This document shows, one piece after another, positions 47,677 through 59,098 of a stretch of 64,000 nt of DNA (position 1 is its first letter; every line of letters starts with the position of its first letter). Position numbers and translations under genes: made by a program. Below the pieces are notes generated by a model. The model saw only the letters and a program-made list of their open reading frames with translations, was not told the DNA's origin and made no database searches. Source of the DNA: Moniliophthora roreri (Eukaryota; Basidiomycota; Agaricomycetes; Agaricales; Marasmiaceae); contig LATX02000219.1 in NCBI GenBank assembly GCA_001466705.2, positions 289,619 to 353,618 on the forward strand, in the 5' to 3' direction.

Positions 47677-50606
47677 AGAGGTGGAAGAGGCCGACGCTCT
47701 TACCACCAGCAATTATGATCTCGAACGTTGTACTAGCTAAGTTAAATCAAAACTCTATGCGAATTCCTATTCAATACAACGTCGGGACAGAAATCGTCGA
47801 AACCAAAGCCCTGATTGATTCAGGCACTGGAGGGTGCTTCATCTGTGAAGAAGAAGCGCGAAAACTGAAGAAACCCTGGACAAGATTAGAGAGACCCATC
47901 AAAGTTTTCAATGTTGATGGAACCCGAAACAAAATTGGTTGGATCACTCACTCCATCACTCACTCCATCACAATCGGGGATAGATCAATGAAGGAAACTT
48001 TATTGATCTCGGGATTAGGACTGGAACGAGTTATCTTAGGATTACCTTGGGTCCAAGATCATAACCCGGATATTGACTGGGTCACTGGAGTAGTCCACTT
48101 CTGACCTAGGCGAAAGATCATGGTAAAACGGCCGATGAAACCATTTATTGGAATTCTCGACGAAACAAAAGAATTGGACACAGGGATATTAGATAATGTC
48201 GAAGACGATGAAGTCCTAATTCGGTCTTTCATCAAAGGAGAGGAAGACAGCGACGAAGTTCAAATCAACGCTAAGTTATCCGCTTCTCAGGTACTGGCAC
48301 AAGCTCATGAGGTCAAGGCGAAACCATTGGAAGAGCTTCTTCCCACTTATCTTTCCGATTATACAGATCAATTCGAAAAGAAAAAGGCTGAACAATTTCC
48401 ACCTTCACAACCATATGATCACGCAATTGACCTCAAACCGGATTTCAAACCATGGGACTGTAAAATCTACTCTTTATCACCAAAAGAGCAGATCAAACAA
48501 GACAAGTTCCTGGACGAGAATTTACGGAAAGGATACATTTGACCTTCGAAATCCCCGATGGCATCCCCTTTCTTCTTTGTAGCCAAGAAAGAAGCAGGAG
48601 CACTACGACCCTGCCAGGACTACCAAGATCTGAATAACGGAACAATAAAAAACCGCTACCCCTTACCATTTGTCACGGATCTCGTGGACAAACTAAAAAC
48701 AGCAAAGGTCTTTACGAAGCTAGACTTACGAAACGGATACAACAATATACGGATCAAAGACAGAGACCAATGGAAAGCCGCATTCAAAACACCTCGAGGC
48801 CTTTTTGAACCCGATGAGGGTTGGTGCGTGGTCTATATGGACGACATTTTGATATTCTCTGATGAGATCAATATCCATCGACTTCGCACGAGACACGTTC
48901 TAGAACGTTTACGAGAAAATGACCTATATCTCAAACCGGAAAAATGTGAATTCGAAGTCACGAAGACACTGTTCTTGGGTATGGTTATCACACCAGGACA
49001 CATCTCGATGGACGAAACGAAATTAGCTGGAATAAAAGATTGGGAAGCGCCCAAAACAATTAAAGGTGTGTGATCGTTCCTTGGATTTGCAAATTTCTAT
49101 TGCAAGTTCATAGGAAAATATGCGGAATTGGCACGACCTTTGCATGAGTTGACAAAAAAGGACATGAAATTTGAGTGGACGAAACCGCGAGACATTGCCT
49201 TCAATGTTCTCAAAGCGAAATTCTTACAACGACCAATTTGACAAATGCCGGATGATGAAAAGCCTTTCATAATCAAAGCAGACACCTCGAAATGGGCCAC
49301 AGGAGCGGTATTGAAACAACAAGATTCTGATGGCGAGTTGCACCCATGCGGATACATTTCGCACGCGTTCACTGCAACTGAACGGAACTACAAAATCTAT
49401 GACCGCGAACTCTTGGCCATCACGAACGCTCTGAAAGCCTGGGAACATTATCTCCTGGGAGGAGCTCACCCAGTGACCGTTCTATCTGATCACAAGAACC
49501 TAACTTATTTCCGGACTGCACAGAAGCTAAACCGACGACAAGCTAGACTGAGTCTATATTTGACTCAATTCGACCTTCGGCTAGTGCATGTTCCAGGAAT
49601 GAAAATGGTTCAATCCGATGCCCTTTCACGACAACCAGATCTAGTGGACGAGGAAGAAAACGACAACGATGACATCGTCATGTTACCAGATAAGTTATTT
49701 GTTAATGTGATCAATGCAGAACTCAAAACCATATTGGAGGATGCCTTGCCAAGAGACGAATTCCTTCAAATGACAATGGAGAGCCTCATTGAGAAAGGAA
49801 CGCCACCGATCAAATCGTCACTACAGGACTGGAGAACCAAGGGAAACCTATTGTTTTACAAAGACAGAATCTACGTTCCGAACGACCCAACGTTACGATG
49901 ATTGGTTGTCAAGACTATCCATGAAGCCTTACCTCACAGACACCCTGGACAATGGAACACAGTTGATCAGGTGCAAAGAGACTATTAGTGGCCAGGAATG
50001 ACAAAGTTCATCAAATCATTTGTTGATGGGTGCGCTGCATGCCAACAAATGAAAGTGAACACACATCCAACACAAACACCAATACAACCCATTGAAGGTC
50101 ATAAAGATGTGTTGCCGTTTCAAATCATATTGATGGACTTAATCACAGATTTACCTAAGATCTCAGATTGCGATTCCATATTGGTCGTGGTCGACCATGC
50201 GGCTACGAAGGGGGTGATTTTCATCCCATGCCACAAGAAGATCGATGCCACAGACACGGTGGAGCTACTTTTTCAACATGTTTACAAGCGCTTCGGACTG
50301 CCCGACAAGATTATCTCGGATAGAGACCCACGATTCACAGCCGAAGTCTTCAAAGAAATGGGAAAATTATTAGAGATTAAACAAATGCTGAGTACCGCCT
50401 ATCATCCTCAAACCGATAGAGAGACTGAAAGGGTCAATCAGGAAGTAGAAATCTTTCTTCGATTCTTTTGCGCCAAAGAACAAATGAAATGGAAAGATCT
50501 TCTCCACTTTGCCGAATTTGCACACAATACCCGAACACATTCGGTCACAAAGAATTCCCCTTTCTATCTCACAATGGGATATCACCCCCGACCTCTCCCC
50601 ACTGTC
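47673..50606 (+). pseudogene. B4 pol with in-frame RT deletion
   Basis: Protease reads LIDSGTGGCFI (usual SGAGG). In RT the 78 bp for 26 residues between FEP and [11 protein letters not shown] are missing at 48812/48813, removing the FGLTNS...FQAFMNDIL segment while keeping the frame. Stops occur near 48102, 48540, 49071, 49239, 49899 and 49986 (TAG for Trp in YWWPG). Enzymatically dead. Confidence 0.87.
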
Positions 50607-50607
50607 N
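50607..50607. other. Single-N join with about 2.3-kb overlap
   Basis: 50608-52953 repeats 48261-50606; the only differences I see are in the last 50 bases (cacaatg/catgatg and the final gtc). Confidence 0.8.
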
Positions 50608-53523
50608 CAAATCAACGCTAAGTTATCCGCTTCTCAGGTACTGGCACAAGCTCATGAGGTCAAGGCGAAACCATTGGAAGAGCTTCTTCCCACTTATCTT
50701 TCCGATTATACAGATCAATTCGAAAAGAAAAAGGCTGAACAATTTCCACCTTCACAACCATATGATCACGCAATTGACCTCAAACCGGATTTCAAACCAT
50801 GGGACTGTAAAATCTACTCTTTATCACCAAAAGAGCAGATCAAACAAGACAAGTTCCTGGACGAGAATTTACGGAAAGGATACATTTGACCTTCGAAATC
50901 CCCGATGGCATCCCCTTTCTTCTTTGTAGCCAAGAAAGAAGCAGGAGCACTACGACCCTGCCAGGACTACCAAGATCTGAATAACGGAACAATAAAAAAC
51001 CGCTACCCCTTACCATTTGTCACGGATCTCGTGGACAAACTAAAAACAGCAAAGGTCTTTACGAAGCTAGACTTACGAAACGGATACAACAATATACGGA
51101 TCAAAGACAGAGACCAATGGAAAGCCGCATTCAAAACACCTCGAGGCCTTTTTGAACCCGATGAGGGTTGGTGCGTGGTCTATATGGACGACATTTTGAT
51201 ATTCTCTGATGAGATCAATATCCATCGACTTCGCACGAGACACGTTCTAGAACGTTTACGAGAAAATGACCTATATCTCAAACCGGAAAAATGTGAATTC
51301 GAAGTCACGAAGACACTGTTCTTGGGTATGGTTATCACACCAGGACACATCTCGATGGACGAAACGAAATTAGCTGGAATAAAAGATTGGGAAGCGCCCA
51401 AAACAATTAAAGGTGTGTGATCGTTCCTTGGATTTGCAAATTTCTATTGCAAGTTCATAGGAAAATATGCGGAATTGGCACGACCTTTGCATGAGTTGAC
51501 AAAAAAGGACATGAAATTTGAGTGGACGAAACCGCGAGACATTGCCTTCAATGTTCTCAAAGCGAAATTCTTACAACGACCAATTTGACAAATGCCGGAT
51601 GATGAAAAGCCTTTCATAATCAAAGCAGACACCTCGAAATGGGCCACAGGAGCGGTATTGAAACAACAAGATTCTGATGGCGAGTTGCACCCATGCGGAT
51701 ACATTTCGCACGCGTTCACTGCAACTGAACGGAACTACAAAATCTATGACCGCGAACTCTTGGCCATCACGAACGCTCTGAAAGCCTGGGAACATTATCT
51801 CCTGGGAGGAGCTCACCCAGTGACCGTTCTATCTGATCACAAGAACCTAACTTATTTCCGGACTGCACAGAAGCTAAACCGACGACAAGCTAGACTGAGT
51901 CTATATTTGACTCAATTCGACCTTCGGCTAGTGCATGTTCCAGGAATGAAAATGGTTCAATCCGATGCCCTTTCACGACAACCAGATCTAGTGGACGAGG
52001 AAGAAAACGACAACGATGACATCGTCATGTTACCAGATAAGTTATTTGTTAATGTGATCAATGCAGAACTCAAAACCATATTGGAGGATGCCTTGCCAAG
52101 AGACGAATTCCTTCAAATGACAATGGAGAGCCTCATTGAGAAAGGAACGCCACCGATCAAATCGTCACTACAGGACTGGAGAACCAAGGGAAACCTATTG
52201 TTTTACAAAGACAGAATCTACGTTCCGAACGACCCAACGTTACGATGATTGGTTGTCAAGACTATCCATGAAGCCTTACCTCACAGACACCCTGGACAAT
52301 GGAACACAGTTGATCAGGTGCAAAGAGACTATTAGTGGCCAGGAATGACAAAGTTCATCAAATCATTTGTTGATGGGTGCGCTGCATGCCAACAAATGAA
52401 AGTGAACACACATCCAACACAAACACCAATACAACCCATTGAAGGTCATAAAGATGTGTTGCCGTTTCAAATCATATTGATGGACTTAATCACAGATTTA
52501 CCTAAGATCTCAGATTGCGATTCCATATTGGTCGTGGTCGACCATGCGGCTACGAAGGGGGTGATTTTCATCCCATGCCACAAGAAGATCGATGCCACAG
52601 ACACGGTGGAGCTACTTTTTCAACATGTTTACAAGCGCTTCGGACTGCCCGACAAGATTATCTCGGATAGAGACCCACGATTCACAGCCGAAGTCTTCAA
52701 AGAAATGGGAAAATTATTAGAGATTAAACAAATGCTGAGTACCGCCTATCATCCTCAAACCGATAGAGAGACTGAAAGGGTCAATCAGGAAGTAGAAATC
52801 TTTCTTCGATTCTTTTGCGCCAAAGAACAAATGAAATGGAAAGATCTTCTCCACTTTGCCGAATTTGCACACAATACCCGAACACATTCGGTCACAAAGA
52901 ATTCCCCTTTCTATCTCATGATGGGATATCACCCCCGACCTCTCCCCACCGTTTTTGAAAAGACAACTGTTCCTTCTGTGGAGAAAAGAGTGGCTGAATT
53001 GAAGAAGTTGAGAGAAGAAACGTCAGCCCTATTGGATATTGCCGCAAGAAGGGTGAAAGAAAGAAGGCCTTTCTTGAATCTGTTCAAGCTCTTCCCAGTC
53101 TTTCAGACCGATCTTCCTTTCTATCTGTCGTTGGGGTACCCATCTCCCAAACTATCCCCAAAACGCGAAGGACCTTTCGAAATCACAGAAGTCTTGGGAC
53201 CCGTGACATACAAACTGAAACTCCCATTCCAATGGAGAATCCACCCCGTTTTCCACGCCGGACTTCTATCACCATTCAAAGAAACCGACGTCCACGGACC
53301 CAACTTTCTGGAACCACCGCCGGATATAGTTGAAGGACAAGAAGAATACGAAGTTGAAGCCATCATCGGACATTGACCGAAGAGGAAGAATCAACCTCCA
53401 AAGGAATATCTTGTTTCTTGGAAAGGATACGACTCCTCCCACAATCAGTGGCTGAAGCCAGCTGGTTTAAAGCATTCAATGGAGTTGTACCTGGCATATA
53501 AAATCAAGTACAACTTGCGTTGA
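50608..53523 (+). pseudogene. B4' pol, protease linker to chromodomain
   Basis: RT (deleted as in B4), RNase H (KADTSKW: the usual Glu of IEAD is Lys), integrase (SMDLITD is LMDLITD; SDRDPRF; QTDRETERVNQ) and chromodomain, with TGA near 53374 inside it. Between 53068 and 53122 the sequence is the unreversed complement of the B2 sequence, giving RPFLNLFKLFPVFQTD in place of the normal GKDLDKFEKGQKVW segment. Stop TGA at 53521-53523, 21 nt before ORF3a. Confidence 0.85.
53068..53122 (+). other. 55-bp unreversed-complement tract in integrase
   Basis: Aligned without gaps to B2 (42385 onwards), each base is replaced by its complement in the same order, 51 of 55 positions, including 20+ in a row around gttcaagctcttcccag. 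Flanking bases align directly. Direct identity in the tract is near zero. Confidence 0.85.
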
Positions 53524-53544
53524 TTCCCCATTCCCCATCAAAAC

Positions 53545-54852
53545 ATGTCCTCCTACACCAACCCTTCTGTCCAAACTGGCGTGCCTCCCTTCGATCCCCC
53601 AACCCAAGTTTTCCCAGATGACGCTGTTCACACTGAACCTTTCCATCCCTCTACGTTCGAGCTGCTTTACCTCATGAACTGCGAACATTACGACGAGGAA
53701 TTAACGACTGCCATCGACGCCAGCAGTGAAAGGAACCGTGCGCTCTATGGTAGCCTAATCTTCCTCTGTGGACAGCAACGACAACTGTTAGAAAACGTAA
53801 TGAGAATGGATCAACATATGGGCATGTTAGCCCAACATATCACGGACAATGAAACCTTCACGGTCACTGGGGCAATAGCGGTACCGCATCCCTCCCTTGA
53901 TATAGCGAACTTACCACTTCATATTGTGCTCCCAGACACAGATCCCGATGGAGATCGCTTCGCTACGGATGACGATGTCAGCCCCAACGACCCAGCCTTC
54001 CTCCGAAAGGTCATCGCCCATCGAAGGGGCCTCAAACGAGCAACTGAGGTCTCCAAGGGCCAACACCTCTTACAACTCAGACAACGATGCATTGGAGCGA
54101 CCCCAATCCCCTCTTCCTCTCTGCCCCAGACCAACACAGCCGGACACGTGGATGCGTCTACCAAGCTAAGAAGCCCGACCCCTGTCGCTGGGGTCAGCAG
54201 TTTACCTGCCAACCAGCGAACCTTACTCTACCCCGATCTATTCCCTGTTGTCGACAATTCCAGAAGCAGCGACTCCAACGTTTCCAATGCCAGCAGAAGA
54301 GCTGGAAAATTCCCCGATGTCTCCCCTCCTACTACCCCGCCCGCAATGTCGACCAGCCATGAACTCGCCCCCTCCACTGCCAGTACAACCGAACCTTCCA
54401 GCAGCACCTTCCAGAGAGCACGACTATCTCCAGAGCTCCTGAACCCCATATGCCTCCCCTCCCCCGTTATCCCAATCAATCCAGACACCCAACGTCCCTA
54501 TCGTATCAGTGTGGGACGATGAGGACGCAGAGCCAGACGACACGGCTTCGCAAATCGACTCGACGTCAGGCGATCCTATAACGCATACTACGGAGCTGCT
54601 TGACAAAGTCCAGGAGGAGTTGAATGTCCTGTGTGCAAATTGGGAGAGCACTGCACCGTCGACTGTGTGGACTATGTCTGCCCAGTTTGCAACACTGCTA
54701 AAGCTGGCCATCTCTCTGGATATTGTAGGGACAGAAGAAGGTCTATGAGAACTGCAAGACGAAACTATACCGGCGGTACATCGACTCTTGACCACGATTG
54801 GAGAGATGATACCACGTGGGACAACCCCGACTATGGAAATGGAGAGCAGTGA
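53545..54852 (+). pseudogene. B4' ORF3a
   Basis: MSSYTNPSVQTGVPPFDPP, then the block FHPSTFELLYLMNCEHYDEEL, linker with LLYPDLFPVVD, a TGA near 54520 (Arg in VGRRG of sister copies) and another near 54601, then CPVCKLGEHCTVDC and CPVCNTAKAGHLSGYC, ending YGNGEQ. About 325 codons are open before the first stop. Confidence 0.8.
53924..54748 (+). pseudogene. B4' ORF3b, interrupted
   Basis: In the +1 frame of ORF3a: MEIASLRMTMSAPTTQ, Pro-rich blocks, VSVWDDEDAEPDD, LDKVQEELNVLCANWE, SAQFATLLKLAISLDIVGTEEGL, with several stops. Same order as in B2 and B5. Confidence 0.6.
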
Positions 54853-55038
54853 AAGACCTCAAGATCCACCATTGGGAGATGGAATCATCGTCAATATGGG
54901 TTCCCCAGAGGGACCAAGAATTTTTAGACGTTTGGACTGAGAGACAGTAGTAAGAGAAGCACAATGGGGAGGAGAATGGCTCATCGAAGGACAGCCAATA
55001 GCTTTGAACATGCAAGTTCGAACATGAAAAGGGGGTAA

Positions 55039-55055
55039 TGTTACAATCTAGTACA
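55039..55055 (+). repeat. 3' LTR of B4', first 17 bp
   Basis: TGTTACAATC after the polypurine tract AAAAGGGGGTAA (55027-55038), then the contig ends at the N. Confidence 0.7.
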
Positions 55056-55056
55056 N
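55056..55056. other. Single-N join back into pol
   Basis: The right side restarts in the chromodomain (equivalent to 53352). The first 760 bases are almost identical to B4', later bases are not. Confidence 0.8.
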
Positions 55057-55249
55057 AGTTGAAGCCATCATCAGACATCGACCGAAAAGGAAGAATCAAC
55101 CTCCAAAGGAATATCTTGTTTCTTGGAAAGGATACGACTCCTCCCACAATCAGTGGCTGAAGCCAGCTGGTTTAAAGCATTCAATGGAGTTGTACCTGGC
55201 ATATAAAATCAAGTACAACTTGCGTTGATTCCCCATTCCCCATCAAAAC

Positions 55250-56536
55250 ATGTCCTCCTACACCAACCCTTCTGTCCAAACTGGCGTGCCTCCCTTCGAT
55301 CCCCCAACCCAAGTTTTCCCAGATGACGCTGTTCACACTGAACCTTTCCATCCCTCTACGTTCGAGCTGCTTTACCTCATGAACTGCGAACATTACGACG
55401 AGGAATTAACGACTGCCATCGACGCCAGCAGTGAAAGGAACCGTGCGCTCTATGGTAGCCTAATCTTCCTCTGTGGACAGCAACGACAACTGTTAGAAAA
55501 CGTAATGAGAATGGATCAACATATGGGCATGTTAGCCCAACATATCACGGACAATGAAACCTTCACGGTCACTGGGGCAATAGCGGTACCGCATCCCTCC
55601 CTTGATATAGCGAACTTACCACTTCATATTGTGCTCCCAGACACAGATCCCGATGGAGATCGCTTCGCTACGGATGACGATGTCAGCCCCAACGACCCAG
55701 CCTTCCTCCGAAAGGTCATCGCCCATCGAAGGGGCCTCAAACGAGCAACTGAGGTCTCCAAGGGCCAACACCTCTTACAACTCAGACAACGATGCATTGG
55801 AGCGACCCCAATCCCCTCTTCCTCCCTTTCCCAGACAAACCCACCTGAACATGTGGATGAACCCACTATCGTTGGGGTCAGCAGTTTACCTGCCGACCAG
55901 CGAACCCTACTCTACCCCCATCCATTCCCCGTTGTCGACGATTCCCGAAGTGATGACTCCGACATCTCCGATGCCAGCAGAAGAGCTGGAAAATTCCCCG
56001 ATGTCTCCCCTCCCGCTACCCCGCCCGCAATGTCTACCAAGCATGAACTCCCCCCCACCTCTTCCAGTTCAACCGAACCTTCCAGCAGCACCTTCCAGAG
56101 AGCGCGACTTTCTCCAGAACTCCCGAACCCCGTACGCCTCCCCTCCCCCATTATCCCCATCAACCCAGACACCCAGTGCCCCTATCGTATCAGTGTGGGA
56201 CGACGAGGACGCAGAGCTGGACGACACGGCTTCGCCAATCAAACTGCTGTCAAATGATCATATAACGCATACTACGGCGCTACTCGACGAAGTCCAGGAG
56301 GAGCTGAATGCCCTGTGTGCAAATTGGGAGAGCACTGTGCCGTCGACTGTGTGGACTATGTCTGCCCGGTTTGCAACGTTGCTAAAGCTGGCCATCTCCC
56401 TGGATATTGTAGGGACAGAAGAAGGTCTATGAGAACTACGAGACGAAACGCTACCGGCGGTCCATCAACTCTTGACGAGGATTGGAGAGATGATACCACG
56501 TGGGATGACCCCGACTATGGAAACGGAGAACAATGA
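55250..56536 (+). pseudogene. B5 ORF3a
   Basis: Identical to B4' for the first 190 or so residues, then diverged (linker PPEHVDEPTIVGVSSLP). One TGA at 56255 (after QTAVK) separates it from the knuckles CPVCKLGEHCAVDC and CPVCNVAKAGHLPGYC and the end YGNGEQ. 335 codons are open before that stop. Confidence 0.8.
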
Positions 56537-56699
56537 AAGACCTCAAGATCCGCCGTTGGGAGACGGAATCGTCGTCGATATGGGTTCTCCAGAAGGACCA
56601 AGAGTTTTTAGGTGGTTAGACTGACAAACAGTGGTAAGAGAAGCGCAGTAGGGAGGAGAATGGCTTGTAGAAGGACAGCCGATAGTTTCGAACGTGTAA
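55629..56699 (+). pseudogene. B5 ORF3b
   Basis: Open for 267 codons in the +1 frame (SVWDDEDAELDD, LDEVQEELNALCANWE, SARFATLLKLAISLDIVGTEEGL), then TGA (56430) and two more stops before the end GQPIVSNV-TAA at 56697-56699. ATG MEIAS near 55652 is the first usable start. Confidence 0.6.
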
Positions 56700-56722
56700 G
56701 TTCGAACATGGACAGGGGGTAA

Positions 56723-57354
56723 TGTTACAGTTGTACGTTCACAGACTATATTTTCTTTTCTTTTCTTTTACAAATTTGCTGCTTGGACACTTTAGCGCCC
56801 TCGAGCGCTACTTTTCTCTTTTCATCTATGCTTCTTATTAACATCTGGACACATCCACATTCCCAGTTCCCTTTTCCAATCTTATGCTTATCCCCATATT
56901 TAAGACATCATCATTGTGTCATTCATGACATCAAGTTGATGTCATTATTCTATTCGATTCTTTTTCCTTCTATTTATGATGTGATGTCATTTCTGACGTC
57001 GCTTATTGTATCATCATATTTATTTTCGTTTCCTCGACATCACTTCTGATGTCATTCTCCTATTTATCATATTGTCAAAGGTACACTCTATTTACTAAAC
57101 AAACGATGTCGATCTAACAGTTTGTATACAAACTAGTAGCTACAATCGCTGTATAAGTAGATAGTTTGCAGGTCTAAGCTACCTCAGCTTGACCTAGTTA
57201 ATCCTTTGAACATCTTGCTCAACTCGACTGAACTCTGAGGACTTTAGCGCGAGCTGAAGAACTCAAAACTCGAACTTGCTCCTTTTGTCAACTTAGCGCC
57301 GCTACGTCATAGTGGTTGACAAGTTGTTGTTGTTGCTGCGCAAGTAACGTAACA
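56723..57354 (+). repeat. 3' LTR of B5
   Basis: 632 bp, TGTTACAGTTGTACG ... GTAACGTAACA, with U3 inverted repeats (TGACATCA-AGT-TGATGTCA), TATAAG box and AGCTTGACCT as in B2. Repeated at 58336-58967 through contig overlap. Confidence 0.9.
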
Positions 57355-57485
57355 GCTTCTCAAGAAATGGTACATCAGCAGCAGGCGGTGAAGAAGGATA
57401 TCGACGAACTCATTCCCAAGTATCTGCTGGAGTATTGAGATCAATTCAAAAAAGAAAAAGCCAAACGATTTCCTCCCAGTTGGAC
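57355..57485 (+). pseudogene. D pol fragment at contig end
   Basis: Protease-RT linker (QEMVHQQQAVKKDIDELIPKYLL), identical to 58968-59098 and cut by the N. Confidence 0.8.
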
Positions 57486-57486
57486 N
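57486..57486. other. Single-N join with 1612-bp overlap
   Basis: 55874-57485 is repeated as 57487-59098; the ORF3 fragments and the LTR are the same. Confidence 0.85.
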
Positions 57487-59098
57487 GGGGTCAGCAGTTT
57501 ACCTGCCGACCAGCGAACCCTACTCTACCCCCATCCATTCCCCGTTGTCGACGATTCCCGAAGTGATGACTCCGACATCTCCGATGCCAGCAGAAGAGCT
57601 GGAAAATTCCCCGATGTCTCCCCTCCCGCTACCCCGCCCGCAATGTCTACCAAGCATGAACTCCCCCCCACCTCTTCCAGTTCAACCGAACCTTCCAGCA
57701 GCACCTTCCAGAGAGCGCGACTTTCTCCAGAACTCCCGAACCCCGTACGCCTCCCCTCCCCCATTATCCCCATCAACCCAGACACCCAGTGCCCCTATCG
57801 TATCAGTGTGGGACGACGAGGACGCAGAGCTGGACGACACGGCTTCGCCAATCAAACTGCTGTCAAATGATCATATAACGCATACTACGGCGCTACTCGA
57901 CGAAGTCCAGGAGGAGCTGAATGCCCTGTGTGCAAATTGGGAGAGCACTGTGCCGTCGACTGTGTGGACTATGTCTGCCCGGTTTGCAACGTTGCTAAAG
58001 CTGGCCATCTCCCTGGATATTGTAGGGACAGAAGAAGGTCTATGAGAACTACGAGACGAAACGCTACCGGCGGTCCATCAACTCTTGACGAGGATTGGAG
58101 AGATGATACCACGTGGGATGACCCCGACTATGGAAACGGAGAACAATGAAAGACCTCAAGATCCGCCGTTGGGAGACGGAATCGTCGTCGATATGGGTTC
58201 TCCAGAAGGACCAAGAGTTTTTAGGTGGTTAGACTGACAAACAGTGGTAAGAGAAGCGCAGTAGGGAGGAGAATGGCTTGTAGAAGGACAGCCGATAGTT
58301 TCGAACGTGTAAGTTCGAACATGGACAGGGGGTAATGTTACAGTTGTACGTTCACAGACTATATTTTCTTTTCTTTTCTTTTACAAATTTGCTGCTTGGA
58401 CACTTTAGCGCCCTCGAGCGCTACTTTTCTCTTTTCATCTATGCTTCTTATTAACATCTGGACACATCCACATTCCCAGTTCCCTTTTCCAATCTTATGC
58501 TTATCCCCATATTTAAGACATCATCATTGTGTCATTCATGACATCAAGTTGATGTCATTATTCTATTCGATTCTTTTTCCTTCTATTTATGATGTGATGT
58601 CATTTCTGACGTCGCTTATTGTATCATCATATTTATTTTCGTTTCCTCGACATCACTTCTGATGTCATTCTCCTATTTATCATATTGTCAAAGGTACACT
58701 CTATTTACTAAACAAACGATGTCGATCTAACAGTTTGTATACAAACTAGTAGCTACAATCGCTGTATAAGTAGATAGTTTGCAGGTCTAAGCTACCTCAG
58801 CTTGACCTAGTTAATCCTTTGAACATCTTGCTCAACTCGACTGAACTCTGAGGACTTTAGCGCGAGCTGAAGAACTCAAAACTCGAACTTGCTCCTTTTG
58901 TCAACTTAGCGCCGCTACGTCATAGTGGTTGACAAGTTGTTGTTGTTGCTGCGCAAGTAACGTAACAGCTTCTCAAGAAATGGTACATCAGCAGCAGGCG
59001 GTGAAGAAGGATATCGACGAACTCATTCCCAAGTATCTGCTGGAGTATTGAGATCAATTCAAAAAAGAAAAAGCCAAACGATTTCCTCCCAGTTGGAC
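57487..59098 (+). repeat. Direct duplicate of 55874-57485 (probable assembly overlap)
   Basis: Contains a second copy of B5 ORF3a/ORF3b 3' parts (57545-58149 region), polypurine tract, LTR 58336-58967 and the first 131 bp of D. I found no difference from the left copy in the parts compared. Confidence 0.85.

Larger units (their letters stand above)
47083..50606 (+). mobile_element. Element B4: gag 3' end to integrase
   Basis: A B-family internal fragment without LTRs, from capsid to the end of the integrase core, cut by the N at 50607. Its last 2346 bp recur after that N. Confidence 0.85.
50608..55055 (+). mobile_element. Element B4': right-contig continuation of B4
   Basis: Carries the same pol as B4 (same stops, same 78-bp RT deletion at 51159/51160), then continues to the chromodomain, ORF3a/ORF3b, polypurine tract and the first 17 bp of the 3' LTR. 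Most likely the same genomic copy as B4. Confidence 0.82.
55057..57354 (+). mobile_element. Element B5: 3' end of a chromovirus
   Basis: Chromodomain end (stop TGA 55226-55228), ORF3a/ORF3b, polypurine tract GACAGGGGGTAA and a complete 632-bp 3' LTR ending at 57354. The LTR is followed directly by sequence of element D (gcttctcaag), so B5 is inserted in D; its 5' LTR and left target site are not in the window. Confidence 0.87.

Noticed and set aside
47940..47975. Repeated actcactccatc in B4 protease as a microsatellite
   Set aside because: Two units only, same length as the normal sequence; a local substitution without wider meaning.
48812..48813. The 78-bp RT difference as a spliced intron in other copies
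   Set aside because: The segment lacks GT-AG ends and encodes conserved RT residues.
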